Program-made: the position numbers and the translations under genes
Notes under the pieces: generated by a model
What the model was told of the DNA's origin: nothing
What the model saw: the letters and a program-made list of their open reading frames with translations, nothing else
Databases searched by the model: none
In this document: in pieces, positions 28,083 to 38,121 of the stretch
How positions within the stretch are numbered: the stretch's first letter is position 1
Layout: each line of letters begins with the position of its first letter
Source of the DNA: Jonesia quinghaiensis DSM 15701
GTDB taxonomy: Bacteria > Actinomycetota > Actinomycetes > Actinomycetales > Cellulomonadaceae
Direction of reading: 5' to 3'
Length of the DNA stretch: 64,000 bases
NCBI RefSeq assembly: GCF_000423205.1
Contig: NZ_KE383990.1
Span: 249,230 to 313,229 of the forward strand

Positions 28083-29135
28083 TTACCTAAACAGTGTGCT
28101 GGAGTCCGCAGGTGGAGCAAGCCCCAGGTGACGCCACGTTTCTAGTGTTGCCACACGCCCTCGCGGTGTACGGCCCATCAAACCCTCGCGGACGAGAAAG
28201 GGCTCAGCCACGGTCTCAACTGTTTCTGGTTCTTCACCCACCGTGACCGCAAGCGTTGAAAGACCTACCGGTCCGCCGCCGAAGCGCGTACACAGCGCCG
28301 TCAACACGGCTCGGTCGAGACGATCCAATCCCTTTTCGTCAACCTCATAAACGGCCAATGCTGCTTGCGCCGCAGCATAATCAAGTTGTCCCGTGCCCTT
28401 TACCTGGGCCCAATCGCGCACCCGACGTAGCAGTCTGTTGGCAATACGCGGGGTTCCGCGTGAGCGAGAAGCAATTTCAGCTGCTGCATCTGCCGCAAGT
28501 TCCACCCCAAGAAGCCGCGCGGATCTGACAATAACCCGTTCAAGGTCACTTGCCGCATAAAAATCTAGGTGCCCGGTGAATCCGAATCGGTCCCGCAGAG
28601 GGGCTGGCAATAACCCCGCTCGTGTTGTCGCCCCAACTGCAGTAAACCGAGGCAGGCTCAAAGGAATCGCCGAGGCACCTGCACCTTTACCTACCACGAC
28701 ATCGACACGGAAGTCTTCCATCGCGACATACAGCAGTTCCTCTGCAGGGCGAGCCAACCGGTGGATCTCATCAATGAAGAGAACTTCGCCCTCATCGAGG
28801 GATGATAAAACGGCAGCGAGGTCACCTGCATGTTGGATAGCAGGGCCTGACGTCACCCGCAGTGACACCCCAAGTTCAGCGGCGATGATCATTGCTAACG
28901 TCGTTTTACCGAGCCCGGGCGGCCCGGACAGCAACACGTGGTCCGGCGGGGCTCCACGGCCCTTTGCCGCATCCAGGACAAGAGAGAGCTGTTCGCGAAC
29001 TACCCGCTGTCCAACAAATTCATCGAGAGATTTCGGACGTAACGCAGCCTCCGCAGCTCGTTCCATATCGTCTGCTGACGATGCAACAAGCCGCTCCGAG
29101 GTCACCTCATGGGGGAAGTCATCGTCCTCATGCAC
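28083..29135 (-). CDS. ruvB: Holliday junction branch migration helicase RuvB
   Basis: 350 residues from a GTG with AGGAGG 5 bases upstream, overlapping the ruvA 3' end by 8 bases. AAA+ motor with [20 protein letters not shown], Walker [19 protein letters not shown], Walker [20 protein letters not shown], sensor 1 [20 protein letters not shown] and the arginine finger RFG, followed by the RuvB winged helix ([19 protein letters not shown]). Drives branch migration with RuvA. Confidence 0.97.
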   Translation of the reverse strand: MHEDDDFPHEVTSERLVASSADDMERAAEAALRPKSLDEFVGQRVVREQLSLVLDAAKGRGAPPDHVLLSGPPGLGKTTLAMIIAAELGVSLRVTSGPAIQHAGDLAAVLSSLDEGEVLFIDEIHRLARPAEELLYVAMEDFRVDVVVGKGAGASAIPLSLPRFTAVGATTRAGLLPAPLRDRFGFTGHLDFYAASDLERVIVRSARLLGVELAADAAAEIASRSRGTPRIANRLLRRVRDWAQVKGTGQLDYAAAQAALAVYEVDEKGLDRLDRAVLTALCTRFGGGPVGLSTLAVTVGEEPETVETVAEPFLVREGLMGRTPRGRVATLETWRHLGLAPPADSSTLFR

Positions 29136-29739
29136 GGTTTCCTCCTAGCACTTTCAGCGCTGACCTTAGCGTCGCTGGAACATCACGGGCAGAAACCGCA
29201 GTTGCCCCAGTTTCCTCAAGGACATGAGCCACTGTGTCTTCAGCCTGTTTTGCATTCCACCCCAAGGACTGCAATGCCTCAATGACCTGGTGTCGCTCGT
29301 CCACCTCGGTAGCACTCGGCGTAGGTGTTTGCGTTCCGGTAGGAGCAAGTTTTCCGGCAAGTTCGAGCAATATTCGCTGCGCAACTTTAGGGCCGATCCC
29401 AGGAACTCGCGTCAAGGCGCGAGCATCAGAGGATGCAACCGCATGCCGCAACATCTCTGATGTGTGTACAGCGAGCATCGCTAGTGCCAAGCGTGGACCA
29501 ACCCCCGACACTGTTTGTACGGTCTCGAATACCTCTCGCTCATCGAAATCAGAAAAGGCAAACAGCGTCATGGAGTCCTCCCGGACAACCAACGAGGTAA
29601 ATACAGTGACTACCTCACCCTTACGCATGGTCGACAGAGTCGTGGGGGTCGCGTACACGAGATATCCGACCCCAGCAACATCCAGGATGGCGGAATCGAG
29701 ACGAACATGGGAGACCACGCCGGTTAATGAGGCGATCAT
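29128..29739 (-). CDS. ruvA: Holliday junction branch migration protein RuvA
   Basis: 203 residues. OB-fold N-terminus ([20 protein letters not shown]), two helix-hairpin-helix units ([38 protein letters not shown]) that bind junction DNA, an acidic/Thr-rich linker, and the C-terminal RuvB-contact domain ([20 protein letters not shown]). It follows ruvC after an 89-base gap in which I see no terminator. Confidence 0.96.
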   Translation of the reverse strand: MIASLTGVVSHVRLDSAILDVAGVGYLVYATPTTLSTMRKGEVVTVFTSLVVREDSMTLFAFSDFDEREVFETVQTVSGVGPRLALAMLAVHTSEMLRHAVASSDARALTRVPGIGPKVAQRILLELAGKLAPTGTQTPTPSATEVDERHQVIEALQSLGWNAKQAEDTVAHVLEETGATAVSARDVPATLRSALKVLGGNRA

Positions 29740-29828
29740 GCGTTTTCACACTCTTCATCGTTGGTTTAAGAACATCCACACCAGTAGCACCACAACCAGT
29801 TTTACCCGGTGGTAGCACCTAACAGACC

Positions 29829-30401
29829 CTAATGCATGCGCCTGACATTCTGACGAGCTGATTGCTCGGCTGCAGCCCACTGCCGTTGTGCTGGTGTCAT
29901 TTGGAAACGTTCTGCTTTGTCCAGAACACCAGCGGGTCGCCACAGATGACAAATCGCCAGTGCTAGCGCATCCGCCGCATCAGCGGGTTTCGGGGCTTCT
30001 GCAAGCCCCAAAATGTTCGCAACCATGCGCTGAACTTGTTCTTTTCCTGCGCCACCATGACCTGTCACCGCGGCCTTTACCTCACTAGGAGTATGCAAGG
30101 CCACGGGCACTTGTCGCTTCGCGGCAGCAAGCATCGCGATGCCAGCAACTTGGGCAGTACCCATAACCGTTGACAGGTTGTTCTGTGCGAAAACCCGCTC
30201 AATAGCTACAACGTCAGGTATGTGACGGTCCATCCATTCATCGAGTTCATTGGAGATCTTCAGAAGCCGAACATCAATGGAAGACTCATGGGATGAGCGT
30301 GCCACACCCACCGCAACAAGGCGCGCACGGCGGCCCGCTACGGAGTCGACAACACCGATTCCGCAGCGGGTCAGCCCTGGATCAACACCCAGAACTCTCA
30401 T
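29829..30401 (-). CDS. ruvC: Crossover junction endodeoxyribonuclease RuvC
   Basis: 190 residues. The four acidic catalytic positions are visible in [39 protein letters not shown], and the late [19 protein letters not shown]. Cuts Holliday junctions made accessible by RuvAB. It starts 18 bases after yebC. Confidence 0.96.
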   Translation of the reverse strand: MRVLGVDPGLTRCGIGVVDSVAGRRARLVAVGVARSSHESSIDVRLLKISNELDEWMDRHIPDVVAIERVFAQNNLSTVMGTAQVAGIAMLAAAKRQVPVALHTPSEVKAAVTGHGGAGKEQVQRMVANILGLAEAPKPADAADALALAICHLWRPAGVLDKAERFQMTPAQRQWAAAEQSARQNVRRMH

Positions 30402-30419
30402 CGTTAACGTGTCTTTTCG

Positions 30420-31181
30420 TTAGCTTGGGTCTTCATCGAGTTCAGCCATCACGTCAGCCGAAACGTTGTAGTTCGCATAGACGTTTTGTACGTCATCTGA
30501 ATCTTCCAACGCATCAATGAGCCGGAATACCTTTCGTGCGCCCTCAGCGTCAACGTCGAGACGGGTCGCAGGGTGCCACACAGTTTCCGCGGAGTCATAC
30601 TCGATGCCAGCAGCATCCAAGGCGTCCCTGACCGCACGCAAGTCTGTAGCTTCTGAGAGAACTTCAAAAACATCTCCCTCAGACGCGACTTCTTCCGCAC
30701 CAGCGTCAAGGACAGCTTCCATAATCTCATCTTCGTCATGCCCATTAGCAGGAATAACGATCAAGCCTTTGCGGGAGAACATGTACGCCACTGAACCTGG
30801 GTCAGCAAGCTGTCCGCCAGATCGGGTGAAGGCAACACGGACGTCAGCCGCGGAACGGTTCTTGTTGTCAGTCAGACACTCAACAAGCATGGCGATACCG
30901 CCCGGTGCGTAACCTTCATACATGATGGTTTGGTAGTCCGCGCCACCCTCGATAAGGCCAGCACCGCGTTTTACCGCCCGGTCAATGTTGTCACCGGGGA
31001 CTGAGTTCTTTTTCGCTGTTTGGATCGCATCAAAGAGTGTTGGGTTACCTGACACATCGCCGCCACCAGTGCGCGCCGCGACCTCAATGTTTTTGATCAG
31101 TTTGGCGAAAAGTTTGCCGCGTTTAGCGTCAAGAGCAGCCTTCTTGTGTTTGGTTGTGGCCCATTTGGAGTGACCTGACAT
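30420..31181 (-). CDS. yebC: YebC/PmpR family regulatory or ribosome-associated protein
   Basis: 253 residues from the ATG at 31181 ([20 protein letters not shown], the near-invariant opening), with AAGGAG 9 bases upstream. Also visible are [40 protein letters not shown] and [14 protein letters not shown]. YebC proteins were described as transcription factors; newer work on relatives implicates relief of ribosome stalling. It leads the ruvCAB unit. In the canonical actinobacterial order pdxS/pdxT lie just upstream; here 160 bases separate it from the Nudix gene. Confidence 0.95.
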   Translation of the reverse strand: MSGHSKWATTKHKKAALDAKRGKLFAKLIKNIEVAARTGGGDVSGNPTLFDAIQTAKKNSVPGDNIDRAVKRGAGLIEGGADYQTIMYEGYAPGGIAMLVECLTDNKNRSAADVRVAFTRSGGQLADPGSVAYMFSRKGLIVIPANGHDEDEIMEAVLDAGAEEVASEGDVFEVLSEATDLRAVRDALDAAGIEYDSAETVWHPATRLDVDAEGARKVFRLIDALEDSDDVQNVYANYNVSADVMAELDEDPS

Positions 31182-31341
31182 CGGTGTGGACTCCTTGCGT
31201 GTTGAGTGATTGTCTCCGAGCATCGTGTGACTGTGGTGCGCTCACCTCACGGTATGCGCGTTGTTTGTCACACATCATGCCCCATCAAACTTGTACGATT
31301 TTACCGGCTTCCGTCGGCGGTCTGCGACAACAGGCTGATCA

Positions 31342-31866
31342 TCACAGCCCAATTGTTGTGTTCTCGTCTTCTAGACCTAACTGAAGCACAGTTCCGTCCC
31401 ATCCGTGCGCAAGGTTCGCAAGGATCCCTGGTAGACCACGCGGAAAGACCTCACATGGCGAGTTCTGCAACTCTGGCACGCTCATCCAAGCGAGATCATC
31501 AACGAAGCTGCGTTCAACCTCGGTCCAGCCGTCCCGTGTTATCGCCACATCGTCGGCAACATATGCGAGGTAGAACACTTCATGCTGAATGATGTGTTCT
31601 TGAGCGAAATCGAAGAGGGCCGTGCGTTCCAGAATAGGGCCAAGCAAATCCTGAGGTGGCAACGTAATACCGGCCTCCTCAGACACCTCACGTATAGCTG
31701 CTTGCTGTGGCGTTTCTCCGGGGTCTATCCCCCCGCCCATCGTGAACCACCACGATCTACTGGGATTATGTTCATCATGTCCGCGCATCAGTAGGACGTG
31801 GCCTTGATTGTTGAGGAGGATCACGCGCGCCGCATGGCGTTCCCTTAGGTTCGCGTGACGCGTCAT
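31342..31866 (-). CDS. Nudix hydrolase coupled to the PIM operon
   Basis: 174 residues from the ATG at 31866, whose bases overlap the stop of the LemA-like gene (ATGA). The Nudix box GX5EX7REUXEEXGU is complete as GGIDPGETPQQAAIREVSEE followed by AGITL, within a fold starting RHAARVILLNNQGHVLLMRG. Nudix enzymes cleave nucleoside diphosphates linked to another group; the substrate cannot be read. It is the last gene of the pgsA-patA-pimA unit. As I recall, the M. tuberculosis gene at this place (Rv2609c) is a membrane protein carrying a MutT/Nudix signature. Confidence 0.87.
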   Translation of the reverse strand: MTRHANLRERHAARVILLNNQGHVLLMRGHDEHNPSRSWWFTMGGGIDPGETPQQAAIREVSEEAGITLPPQDLLGPILERTALFDFAQEHIIQHEVFYLAYVADDVAITRDGWTEVERSFVDDLAWMSVPELQNSPCEVFPRGLPGILANLAHGWDGTVLQLGLEDENTTIGL

Positions 31867-32543
31867 GACGCTTTGCTCGTGGTCACACGCAAACCGCTCG
31901 GCCACGAATCATCGAACTCCACTGTCTGCGGCATCGGTGCACGGCCTGCAAGGCGCAGTAGACGCACCACAGGGTTGGCGCGTTGGCGTTGTGCTTGCAG
32001 AACCGCCTCATTGTGGAAGCGACGAGCAATTTGGACCCTGTACCAGGCCGCAGCTAGTGAGCTGAGAAGTTCTTCAGCTTCGGGGATATCGTAGAGCGGT
32101 TGCGTTTCGAGGGGATCGTCAAAGAGTTGCGACAACACGGCAGTGAGCGAACTCTCTTCAGCTTCTCGCTCGAGCCCTAACGTTCCATCCAGCGCTTGGA
32201 TCACACCCCGCCTTGTTGGCTCAGGCATACCACTACGATGCCGGACAACTAAATCGTGCAGGTCAGGTACTGCAACCATAAGTTCTTGGTCGCCATCACG
32301 GCACGAATTTTGTACTGCCCCCACTGCATCGGTGATGAGAAGTGCACTCACGGGGTCGAGAACATCTGCGGCAGCTAGTTCCCCAGCCGCCGAGGAACGG
32401 CGCAGAAGTTGCGCATCAAGCGCCAACCGTGATGCCACTACTTTACGGTGCAGCCGGTCCAAACGTTGAGCCTGAGCAAGCGCAAGCCACACCAGAACAG
32501 CGACAAAGACCAGCACGAGAACAGCAATTTCTGACCAAGTCAT
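31863..32543 (-). CDS. LemA-like single-pass membrane protein
   Basis: 226 residues. One N-terminal membrane segment (IAVLVLVFVAVLVWLALAQA) is followed by an almost wholly helical cytoplasmic part beginning RLDRLHRKVVASRLALDAQL, which recalls the start of LemA proteins, then conserved-looking PEAEELLSSLAAAWYRVQIA and RRFHNEAVLQAQRQ. No catalytic motif. Both ends overlap neighbours by ATGA (pimA before, Nudix after), so all three are likely made in fixed ratio. Function unknown; a membrane partner of PIM synthesis is an inference from the context only. Confidence 0.65.
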   Translation of the reverse strand: MTWSEIAVLVLVFVAVLVWLALAQAQRLDRLHRKVVASRLALDAQLLRRSSAAGELAAADVLDPVSALLITDAVGAVQNSCRDGDQELMVAVPDLHDLVVRHRSGMPEPTRRGVIQALDGTLGLEREAEESSLTAVLSQLFDDPLETQPLYDIPEAEELLSSLAAAWYRVQIARRFHNEAVLQAQRQRANPVVRLLRLAGRAPMPQTVEFDDSWPSGLRVTTSKAS

Positions 32544-33748
32544 CGACGTGACCCCAATCGGCGTGGTGACGTGGCGGCAGGGTCTTCAGTGACACCATCT
32601 AGTGCAGTTGATGCAGAGAGCACCATTTCATAAACGGTCAAAATCTTTGACGTCACCTCTGACCAGTCAAATTGGTCTACGAACTGTGTAGCCTGAGCCA
32701 CACGTTTTGCCCGTTCCTCAGGGTCGTTCAGCGCTTCACAAATCGCACGGGCAAGGTCATCGCTATCGGACTTTGTGAACATAAAACCCGCGCGTCCGTT
32801 GTCCAACACTCGTTCAAAAGCGCCAAGGTCTGAAGCGACGACGCATGTGCCTGCGCTCATCGCCTCAACGAGGACAATCCCAAAACTTTCGCCACCTGTT
32901 TGCGGGGCGACGTACAGGTCAACTGAACTCAGTAATGAAGCTTTCTCTTCGTCACTGATGCCGCCAAGGAATTCGACATGATGCGCCAACTCCCCCAACT
33001 GTTCGATGGCAGCTTTCATCCCGTCATCACCTCGCCCAGCAACGAGAAACCGCGCCCCTGGGTGGGTAGCGACCACTGTTTTGACCGCTCCCATCAAGAG
33101 CGGCAGGCCTTTTCGCGGTTCATCGAGACGCCCCAAAAAAGCAATCGTTGGTGCTTGTGGGGTACCTTGCCAGCGTTCATCAGGTTGTGCTGCACGGAAC
33201 GTCTCGACATACACCCCGTTAGGGATCACGATGGCGTCTCCCCCAAGGTGATCAATGAGGGTCCGGCGGGCGTCCTCAGACACAGCGATCCGGGCGGAGA
33301 ACTTTTCCAAGCTGGGTCGCACCATGGGGTAAACGAACTGCAAGGCACGCGAACGCAGCAGGGCAGTGTGGAAAGTACCGACAATTGGGCCGCGGGCCAA
33401 CCACAAAGCAAGCATCGACAGTGAGGGGGTCATTGGTTCATGCAGGTGAAGAACATCAAAACGCCCTTCAACGAGCCACCGTCGAACCCGGGCTGCGATG
33501 CGTGGACCAAACGTCAACCGGGCGACTGACCCGTTGTAACGTATGGGAATTGAGGCCCCAGCGGAGACAATATAGTCCGGAATTGGGGTGTCCTCATCGG
33601 CTGGCGCGAGTACAGAAACGTGGTGGCCTTGCGCCATTAACGCTTCCGCGAGGTCTCGAATGTGAAATTGCACCCCACCTGGGGCATCGAATGAGTAAGG
33701 GCAGACAATCCCTACGCGCAGTTGCCGAGAGGCATTTGCCGGGGTCAT
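32540..33748 (-). CDS. pimA: Phosphatidylinositol mannosyltransferase PimA (GT4)
   Basis: 402 residues. GT-B glycosyltransferase: the N-domain has VGIVCPYSFDAPGGVQFHIR and VLHLHEPMTPSLSMLAL, the hinge passes FHTALLRSRAL, and the C-domain holds IPNGVYVETF, FLGRLDEPRKGLPLL and the GT4 nucleotide-sugar motif GESFGIVLVEAMSAGT. PimA transfers the first mannose from GDP-Man to the 2-OH of phosphatidylinositol on the inner leaflet. Placement directly between patA (overlap ATGA) and the LemA-like gene, with pgsA upstream, supports this over other GT4 roles. Confidence 0.92.
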   Translation of the reverse strand: MTPANASRQLRVGIVCPYSFDAPGGVQFHIRDLAEALMAQGHHVSVLAPADEDTPIPDYIVSAGASIPIRYNGSVARLTFGPRIAARVRRWLVEGRFDVLHLHEPMTPSLSMLALWLARGPIVGTFHTALLRSRALQFVYPMVRPSLEKFSARIAVSEDARRTLIDHLGGDAIVIPNGVYVETFRAAQPDERWQGTPQAPTIAFLGRLDEPRKGLPLLMGAVKTVVATHPGARFLVAGRGDDGMKAAIEQLGELAHHVEFLGGISDEEKASLLSSVDLYVAPQTGGESFGIVLVEAMSAGTCVVASDLGAFERVLDNGRAGFMFTKSDSDDLARAICEALNDPEERAKRVAQATQFVDQFDWSEVTSKILTVYEMVLSASTALDGVTEDPAATSPRRLGSRR

Positions 33749-34695
33749 ACGTTCTCCTCAGGTGCAGTTACTGTGCTGTAGCGTGCTGCATCGAGGTCCT
33801 CTACGAACACTTTCTGAAGCATGTGCCAGTCTTGGGGGTGTTTAGATATTGGCGTTTCCAGTGCGCTCACCCACTGTTGAGAGAGGTCAGCGATCGCACT
33901 ATGGCCTGTGGCGCCTGGCGTTGCATACACAGGGGGGCAAAATTCAATGACGATGCCCCACGGGCTGCCTGCTTGACGGCGCCGTTCTCCACGGAGACGT
34001 TCGTAGTAGATCGCTGAGGGGACGAGAGCAACATCGTTGCTTAATGCGAGGGCGGCGGGCCCTTTAGCGACGCGGGCAGTCCGCCCAAAAAGCGAGACTT
34101 CGACACCGGAATGCGATAGATCTCGGTCTGCAAGGAGACAAATGAGGTATTTTTCTGTGCGCGATGCTCGCATGAGCTGCCTGAAAACTCCGTCATCCCC
34201 GGCCGCGAGAATTGACATTCCTAAGGTCTCGCGGAATTGACGAAATTCCGTGAAGAGTTCCTCCGGTTTGAGGCGTTCGGCTACTGTAAGAACTGGACGT
34301 AGGTGGACACTTGCCCACATCCCTGCCAAGTCCCAGTTTCCCTGATGGGACAGCGCCAAAATCGGCGAGCCCCCGTGTGCCAGCGCGGAATCAATGTTCT
34401 CGCGGCCAACTACCCGCACTCGTGCGTCGCGCTGCTGTGCAGTCAAATGCGCTACCACAAATGCCTCTCCGAAATAGCGCATGTACGAACGCATTCCCTG
34501 GTGAGACAGTCGCCTGATTTGTTGGGGTGTGGCCTCAGGGCGGATCCGGCTCAGGTTGCGTTCGAGTTGTGTGACACCTTTGCCACGCATCAGCCATGTG
34601 AGGTCTGCAACTCCAGCCATCGCACCACGCCACAGTGGCCCTGGCACCCGCCAAGCATGGCGCCAAGCCAGCATATACAGCGTAGAGAGATTCAT
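33745..34695 (-). CDS. patA: Phosphatidylinositol mannoside acyltransferase (PatA)
   Basis: 316 residues from the ATG at 34695, 1 base beyond the pgsA stop; an open TTG seven codons upstream would overlap pgsA. It is an LpxL/HtrB-type acyltransferase with the HX4D catalytic motif in LALSHQGNWDLAGM, followed by VAERLKPEELFTEFRQFRE and the acceptor region LADRDLSHSGVEVSLFGRTA. PatA acylates the 6-position of the mannose added by PimA. It overlaps pimA by four bases. Confidence 0.9.
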   Translation of the reverse strand: MNLSTLYMLAWRHAWRVPGPLWRGAMAGVADLTWLMRGKGVTQLERNLSRIRPEATPQQIRRLSHQGMRSYMRYFGEAFVVAHLTAQQRDARVRVVGRENIDSALAHGGSPILALSHQGNWDLAGMWASVHLRPVLTVAERLKPEELFTEFRQFRETLGMSILAAGDDGVFRQLMRASRTEKYLICLLADRDLSHSGVEVSLFGRTARVAKGPAALALSNDVALVPSAIYYERLRGERRRQAGSPWGIVIEFCPPVYATPGATGHSAIADLSQQWVSALETPISKHPQDWHMLQKVFVEDLDAARYSTVTAPEENV

Positions 34696-34696
34696 T

Positions 34697-35320
34697 TTAT
34701 GGTTCCTCGCGAGCAACTAAGGTCTGAGAACGCACATGCGTTATGCGCTGCACAAGTGTGACAGCAGAAATCGCGGCGAGGAACACGAGAGCCCAAGCAA
34801 GAACGGCGGGCTGGTCTGTGAGTCCAGCGATAAGGGCAGCGACGAGTGATACCACTAAGCGTTCAGGGCGTTCTGCGATTCCAACGTTTCCATCAAGGCC
34901 TAAACCTTCGGCACGGGCGCGTGCGTATGAGACGCATAGTCCAAGGACCAGTGAGGCTAGCGCAGCTGACATACCGAGGTGGTTGTTGCTAGGCGATGTC
35001 CACGCGAAATACATTGCTAAGCCAACAAAAATGGCGCCGTCTGCCAACCGGTCAAGTGTGGAGTCGAGGAACGCCCCCCATGGCCCAGAGCGACCAGAGA
35101 GACGAGCCATCGTTCCATCAAGGGAATCCGTGAAGACGAGGAGACCAAGCAGCAGAGAACCGGCAATCAGATTCCCTTGCGGGAAGAGCCATAGGGCAAC
35201 GGCAATAACGCCGAGAGTCCCAGCAACTGTTACTGCGTCTGGGGTGATTCCCAGTTTCAGGAGGAATCTGGCAATGGGAGTGAAAATCTTTGCCATCACC
35301 CCGCGCAAGCCGTTCAGCAA
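34697..35320 (-). CDS. pgsA: CDP-alcohol phosphatidyltransferase, likely phosphatidylinositol phosphate synthase
   Basis: 207 residues from a TTG with AGGAG 6 bases upstream; an ATG at 35296 lacks such support. The CDP-alcohol signature D(x)2DG(x)2AR(x)8G(x)3D(x)3D is complete, beginning DSLDGTMARLSGRSGPWG and ending FLDSTLDR. Five or six membrane segments surround it. The family makes several phospholipids; direct coupling to patA and pimA argues for the inositol-phosphate acceptor (PgsA1 type). It heads the PIM operon, 103 bases after the HIT gene. Confidence 0.9.
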   Translation of the reverse strand: MLNGLRGVMAKIFTPIARFLLKLGITPDAVTVAGTLGVIAVALWLFPQGNLIAGSLLLGLLVFTDSLDGTMARLSGRSGPWGAFLDSTLDRLADGAIFVGLAMYFAWTSPSNNHLGMSAALASLVLGLCVSYARARAEGLGLDGNVGIAERPERLVVSLVAALIAGLTDQPAVLAWALVFLAAISAVTLVQRITHVRSQTLVAREEP

Positions 35321-35423
35321 CGTTCTCTCCTCTTGTTGTGTGGTGCATCCTCCATGGTGATGGAGCCGTTCATACTATGCCATGTTGTGGGGTGTACCGG
35401 CAGTATTCTTGCTGTCTTCATGT

Positions 35424-35987
35424 TCAGGTAGGCCACGACGCGGCAAGGCGGTCTCGGGTATCAGAAAGAAGCGCAGGCATCGCTTTGGTTTGCGCAACGA
35501 TGGGGAAAAAGTTGGCGTCTCCTACCCACCGCGGAACGACATGTTGATGGAGGTGCGCTGCGATGCCAGCACCACCAGCCTCGCCTTGGTTCATTCCGAT
35601 GTTAAAACCAGCTGGAGACATCACGGAGCTCAATGCAGCCATTGCTTGCTGCGTCATTGTGCCCATTTCTGTGACAACGTCGACGTTGATCTGGGAATAC
35701 AGGGAAACATGCTCATAGGGCACTACCATCAGGTGCCCTGAATTGTACGGATACAGATTCAGTACCGCATAAGCCAGGGTCCCTCGATGCACGATCAGCC
35801 CTGCGCGGTCGTCGCGCTCCGGAATATGGCAGAAGGGGCATTGACGAGAACTTGAGTCGTGGGGTTTATTCTCGCCACCAACATACGCCATTCGGTGCGG
35901 GGTCCAGAGCCTGTCGAGGGAATCTTGTGTGCCCGCAAATTCTTGTGCCAGATCAACGGTGTACTCGTGCTCAGCCACTTCTCTCAC
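35424..35987 (-). CDS. HIT family hydrolase/AP4A phosphorylase-like protein
   Basis: 187 residues. I choose the GTG at 35987 because GGAG lies 8 bases upstream, but a second GTG three codons in, or an upstream start at 36035, cannot be ruled out. The protein has DSLDRLWTPHRMAYVGG, a zinc-binding CPFCHIPERDD, HLMVVPYEHVSLYSQIN and the histidine triad HLHQHVVPRWVGD. HIT proteins hydrolyse nucleoside phosphoramidates or dinucleoside polyphosphates. Location between thrS and pgsA is the same as Rv2613c in M. tuberculosis, an AP4A phosphorylase in my recollection. Confidence 0.85.
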   Translation of the reverse strand: MREVAEHEYTVDLAQEFAGTQDSLDRLWTPHRMAYVGGENKPHDSSSRQCPFCHIPERDDRAGLIVHRGTLAYAVLNLYPYNSGHLMVVPYEHVSLYSQINVDVVTEMGTMTQQAMAALSSVMSPAGFNIGMNQGEAGGAGIAAHLHQHVVPRWVGDANFFPIVAQTKAMPALLSDTRDRLAASWPT

Positions 35988-36005
35988 GTTCTGTGCTCCA
36001 TAGTG

Positions 36006-36035
36006 ATGGGCGGTCACCGGTTGGTGACCGCCCAT
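36006..36035 (-). terminator. Hairpin between thrS and HIT gene
   Basis: A perfect 13-bp stem (ATGGGCGGTCACC with its complement) and a GGTT loop start 5 bases past the thrS stop. No T run follows, and it ends 18 bases before the HIT start, so it may only partly stop transcription. Confidence 0.6.
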
Positions 36036-36040
36036 GGATA

Positions 36041-38062
36041 CTAAACCTGCGCTTTTGTGGAGATCGCCTCTCGAATGCGAGCAATGGCATCTGCCACGGG
36101 GATTCCGTTCTCTTGGCTTCCATCTCGGAACCTGAATGACACCGCACCCGCTTCTGCATCTTCCCCACCAGCAATGATGGTGAACGGAACCTTCGATGTC
36201 GATGCGTTTCGGATCTTCTTGGGGAACCGTTCCGTGGAATTGTCGAGTTCCGCTCGAACACCAGCAGCCCGCAATTGAGCGACCACGTCAGCGAGGTAGT
36301 CATTGAATGCCTCAGCCACAGGGACCGCAAGAACTTGAACGGGTGCAAGCCACACCGGGAACTGGCCAGCGTAGTGCTCGAGGAGAACAGCGAAGAATCG
36401 CTCAATGGAGCCAAACAATGCACGGTGAATCATGACCGGACGTTGGCGTGTCCCATCAGCTGCTTGGTATTCCAGATCAAACTTCTCAGGAAGGTTGAAG
36501 TCCAGCTGGATTGTAGACATTTGCCACGTGCGCCCGATGGCGTCCTTGGCCTGAACTGAGATTTTTGGACCATAGAACGCTGCGCCGCCTGGGTCTGGCA
36601 CTAGGTCAAGTCCAGATGCCTGCGCAACCTCTTCAAGGGTTCGTGTTGCTTCTTCCCACATGTCATCAGAACCCACTGTTTTGTGTGGGTCACGGGTTGA
36701 CAGTTCGAGGTAGAAGTCATCGAGGCCGTAGTCTTTCAGCAAATCAAGGACAAAGTTCAAAGCGTCAGTGAGCTCTGACTTCATTTGTTCCTTGGTGCAG
36801 TAAATGTGGGCATCGTCTTGCGTGAAACCGCGCGCACGAGTTAAACCGTGGATAACACCTGACTTCTCGTACCGGTATACGGTTCCAAATTCGAAAAGAC
36901 GCAAAGGAAGTTCGCGATATGACCGACCACGCGCATCGAAAATCAGGTTGTGCATTGGGCAGTTCATGGGCTTGAGGTAGTAGTCCTGCCCCTGTTTGCG
37001 CACAGTTCCGTCCGCGTCACGTTCCTCGTCCATGTGCATCGCTGGGTACATGCCCTCGCGGTACCAGTCCAAGTGCCCAGACACTTCATACAACCGTGAT
37101 TTTGTGATGTGAGGGGTGTTCACGAAGGAGTACCCGGCATCAATGTGGCGTTTACGTGAGTACTCTTCCATCTCCATGCGCACCACACCGCCCTTGGGGT
37201 GGAAAACGGCAAGGCCAGAGCCCATGGCGTCTGGGAAAGAGAAGAGGTCGAGTTCCACGCCGAGACGGCGGTGGTCGCGCTTTTCTGCTTCTGCAATGCG
37301 GTCCAGGTGGGCAACAAGTTCTTCTTTTGTGGGCCACGCCGTGCCGTAGATGCGTTGCAGTTGTGGGTTCTTTTCACTGCCACGCCAGTATGCTGCCGCC
37401 GAGCGTGTGAGTTTAAAGCCGTTGCCAATCAGGCGAGTTGAGGGCAGGTGTGGTCCCCGGCAAAGGTCTTGCCATGCAACCTCACCGTTGCGCCGCACGT
37501 TTTCATAGATAGTAAGTTCCCCAGCACCTACCTCAACTGATGCACCTTCAGCTGCATCAGTCGACTGAGACTTCAAACCAATGAGTTCGATTTTGTACGG
37601 TTCATTGGCGAGTTCGCTGTGCCCTTGCTCGTCGCTGATGACTCGGCGACGGAATGTTTGTCCCTCTTTGACGATGCGTTGCATCTCTTTTTCGAGCTTC
37701 TTCAAGTCCTCTGGCGCGAAGGGGACCTCTACATCGAAGTCGTAGTAGAAACCATCAACGATGGGAGGGCCAATTCCCAATTTTGCGTCGGGGTTTACCT
37801 TTTGCACAGCCTGCGCAAGCACGTGCGCTGCCGAGTGCCGCAAGATGTTCAGTCCATCTGGCTCGGTAATTGCCACACCTTCAACAAGATTGCCGTCTTC
37901 TATAACAGTAGACAGGTCTTTCAACTCACCATCTATGCGAAGCGCAACAATCTCTCGCTGCCCGGAGTACACGTCGGTGCCGGTCGAGCCTGCAGTCACC
38001 GTCGTTGTGTCACCGTCACGGGTGATAGTTATGTGTGGTGGCTGCATCTGTGCTTCTGACAC
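36041..38062 (-). CDS. thrS: Threonine--tRNA ligase
   Basis: About 673 residues from a GTG at 38062, chosen because AAGGAG lies 9 bases upstream; the ATG at 38083 (seven codons earlier) has no Shine-Dalgarno. TGS domain ([19 protein letters not shown]), editing/SAD domain with [19 protein letters not shown] and the later zinc-like [20 protein letters not shown], class II core with [20 protein letters not shown], zinc Cys in [19 protein letters not shown], motif 2 [20 protein letters not shown], motif 3 [20 protein letters not shown], and an anticodon-binding C-terminus ([16 protein letters not shown]). Loads Thr and hydrolyses Ser-tRNA(Thr). Confidence 0.96.
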   Translation of the reverse strand: MSEAQMQPPHITITRDGDTTTVTAGSTGTDVYSGQREIVALRIDGELKDLSTVIEDGNLVEGVAITEPDGLNILRHSAAHVLAQAVQKVNPDAKLGIGPPIVDGFYYDFDVEVPFAPEDLKKLEKEMQRIVKEGQTFRRRVISDEQGHSELANEPYKIELIGLKSQSTDAAEGASVEVGAGELTIYENVRRNGEVAWQDLCRGPHLPSTRLIGNGFKLTRSAAAYWRGSEKNPQLQRIYGTAWPTKEELVAHLDRIAEAEKRDHRRLGVELDLFSFPDAMGSGLAVFHPKGGVVRMEMEEYSRKRHIDAGYSFVNTPHITKSRLYEVSGHLDWYREGMYPAMHMDEERDADGTVRKQGQDYYLKPMNCPMHNLIFDARGRSYRELPLRLFEFGTVYRYEKSGVIHGLTRARGFTQDDAHIYCTKEQMKSELTDALNFVLDLLKDYGLDDFYLELSTRDPHKTVGSDDMWEEATRTLEEVAQASGLDLVPDPGGAAFYGPKISVQAKDAIGRTWQMSTIQLDFNLPEKFDLEYQAADGTRQRPVMIHRALFGSIERFFAVLLEHYAGQFPVWLAPVQVLAVPVAEAFNDYLADVVAQLRAAGVRAELDNSTERFPKKIRNASTSKVPFTIIAGGEDAEAGAVSFRFRDGSQENGIPVADAIARIREAISTKAQV

Positions 38063-38121
38063 GGTTGTGTTCTCCTTGGTCATGACAAAAAGGTGCTGCT
38101 GGGTAGCAGCACCCTCCCATC

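Noticed and set aside
33385-34017. Open frame of 210 codons on the plus strand
   Set aside because: Opposite pimA and patA, with no family features.
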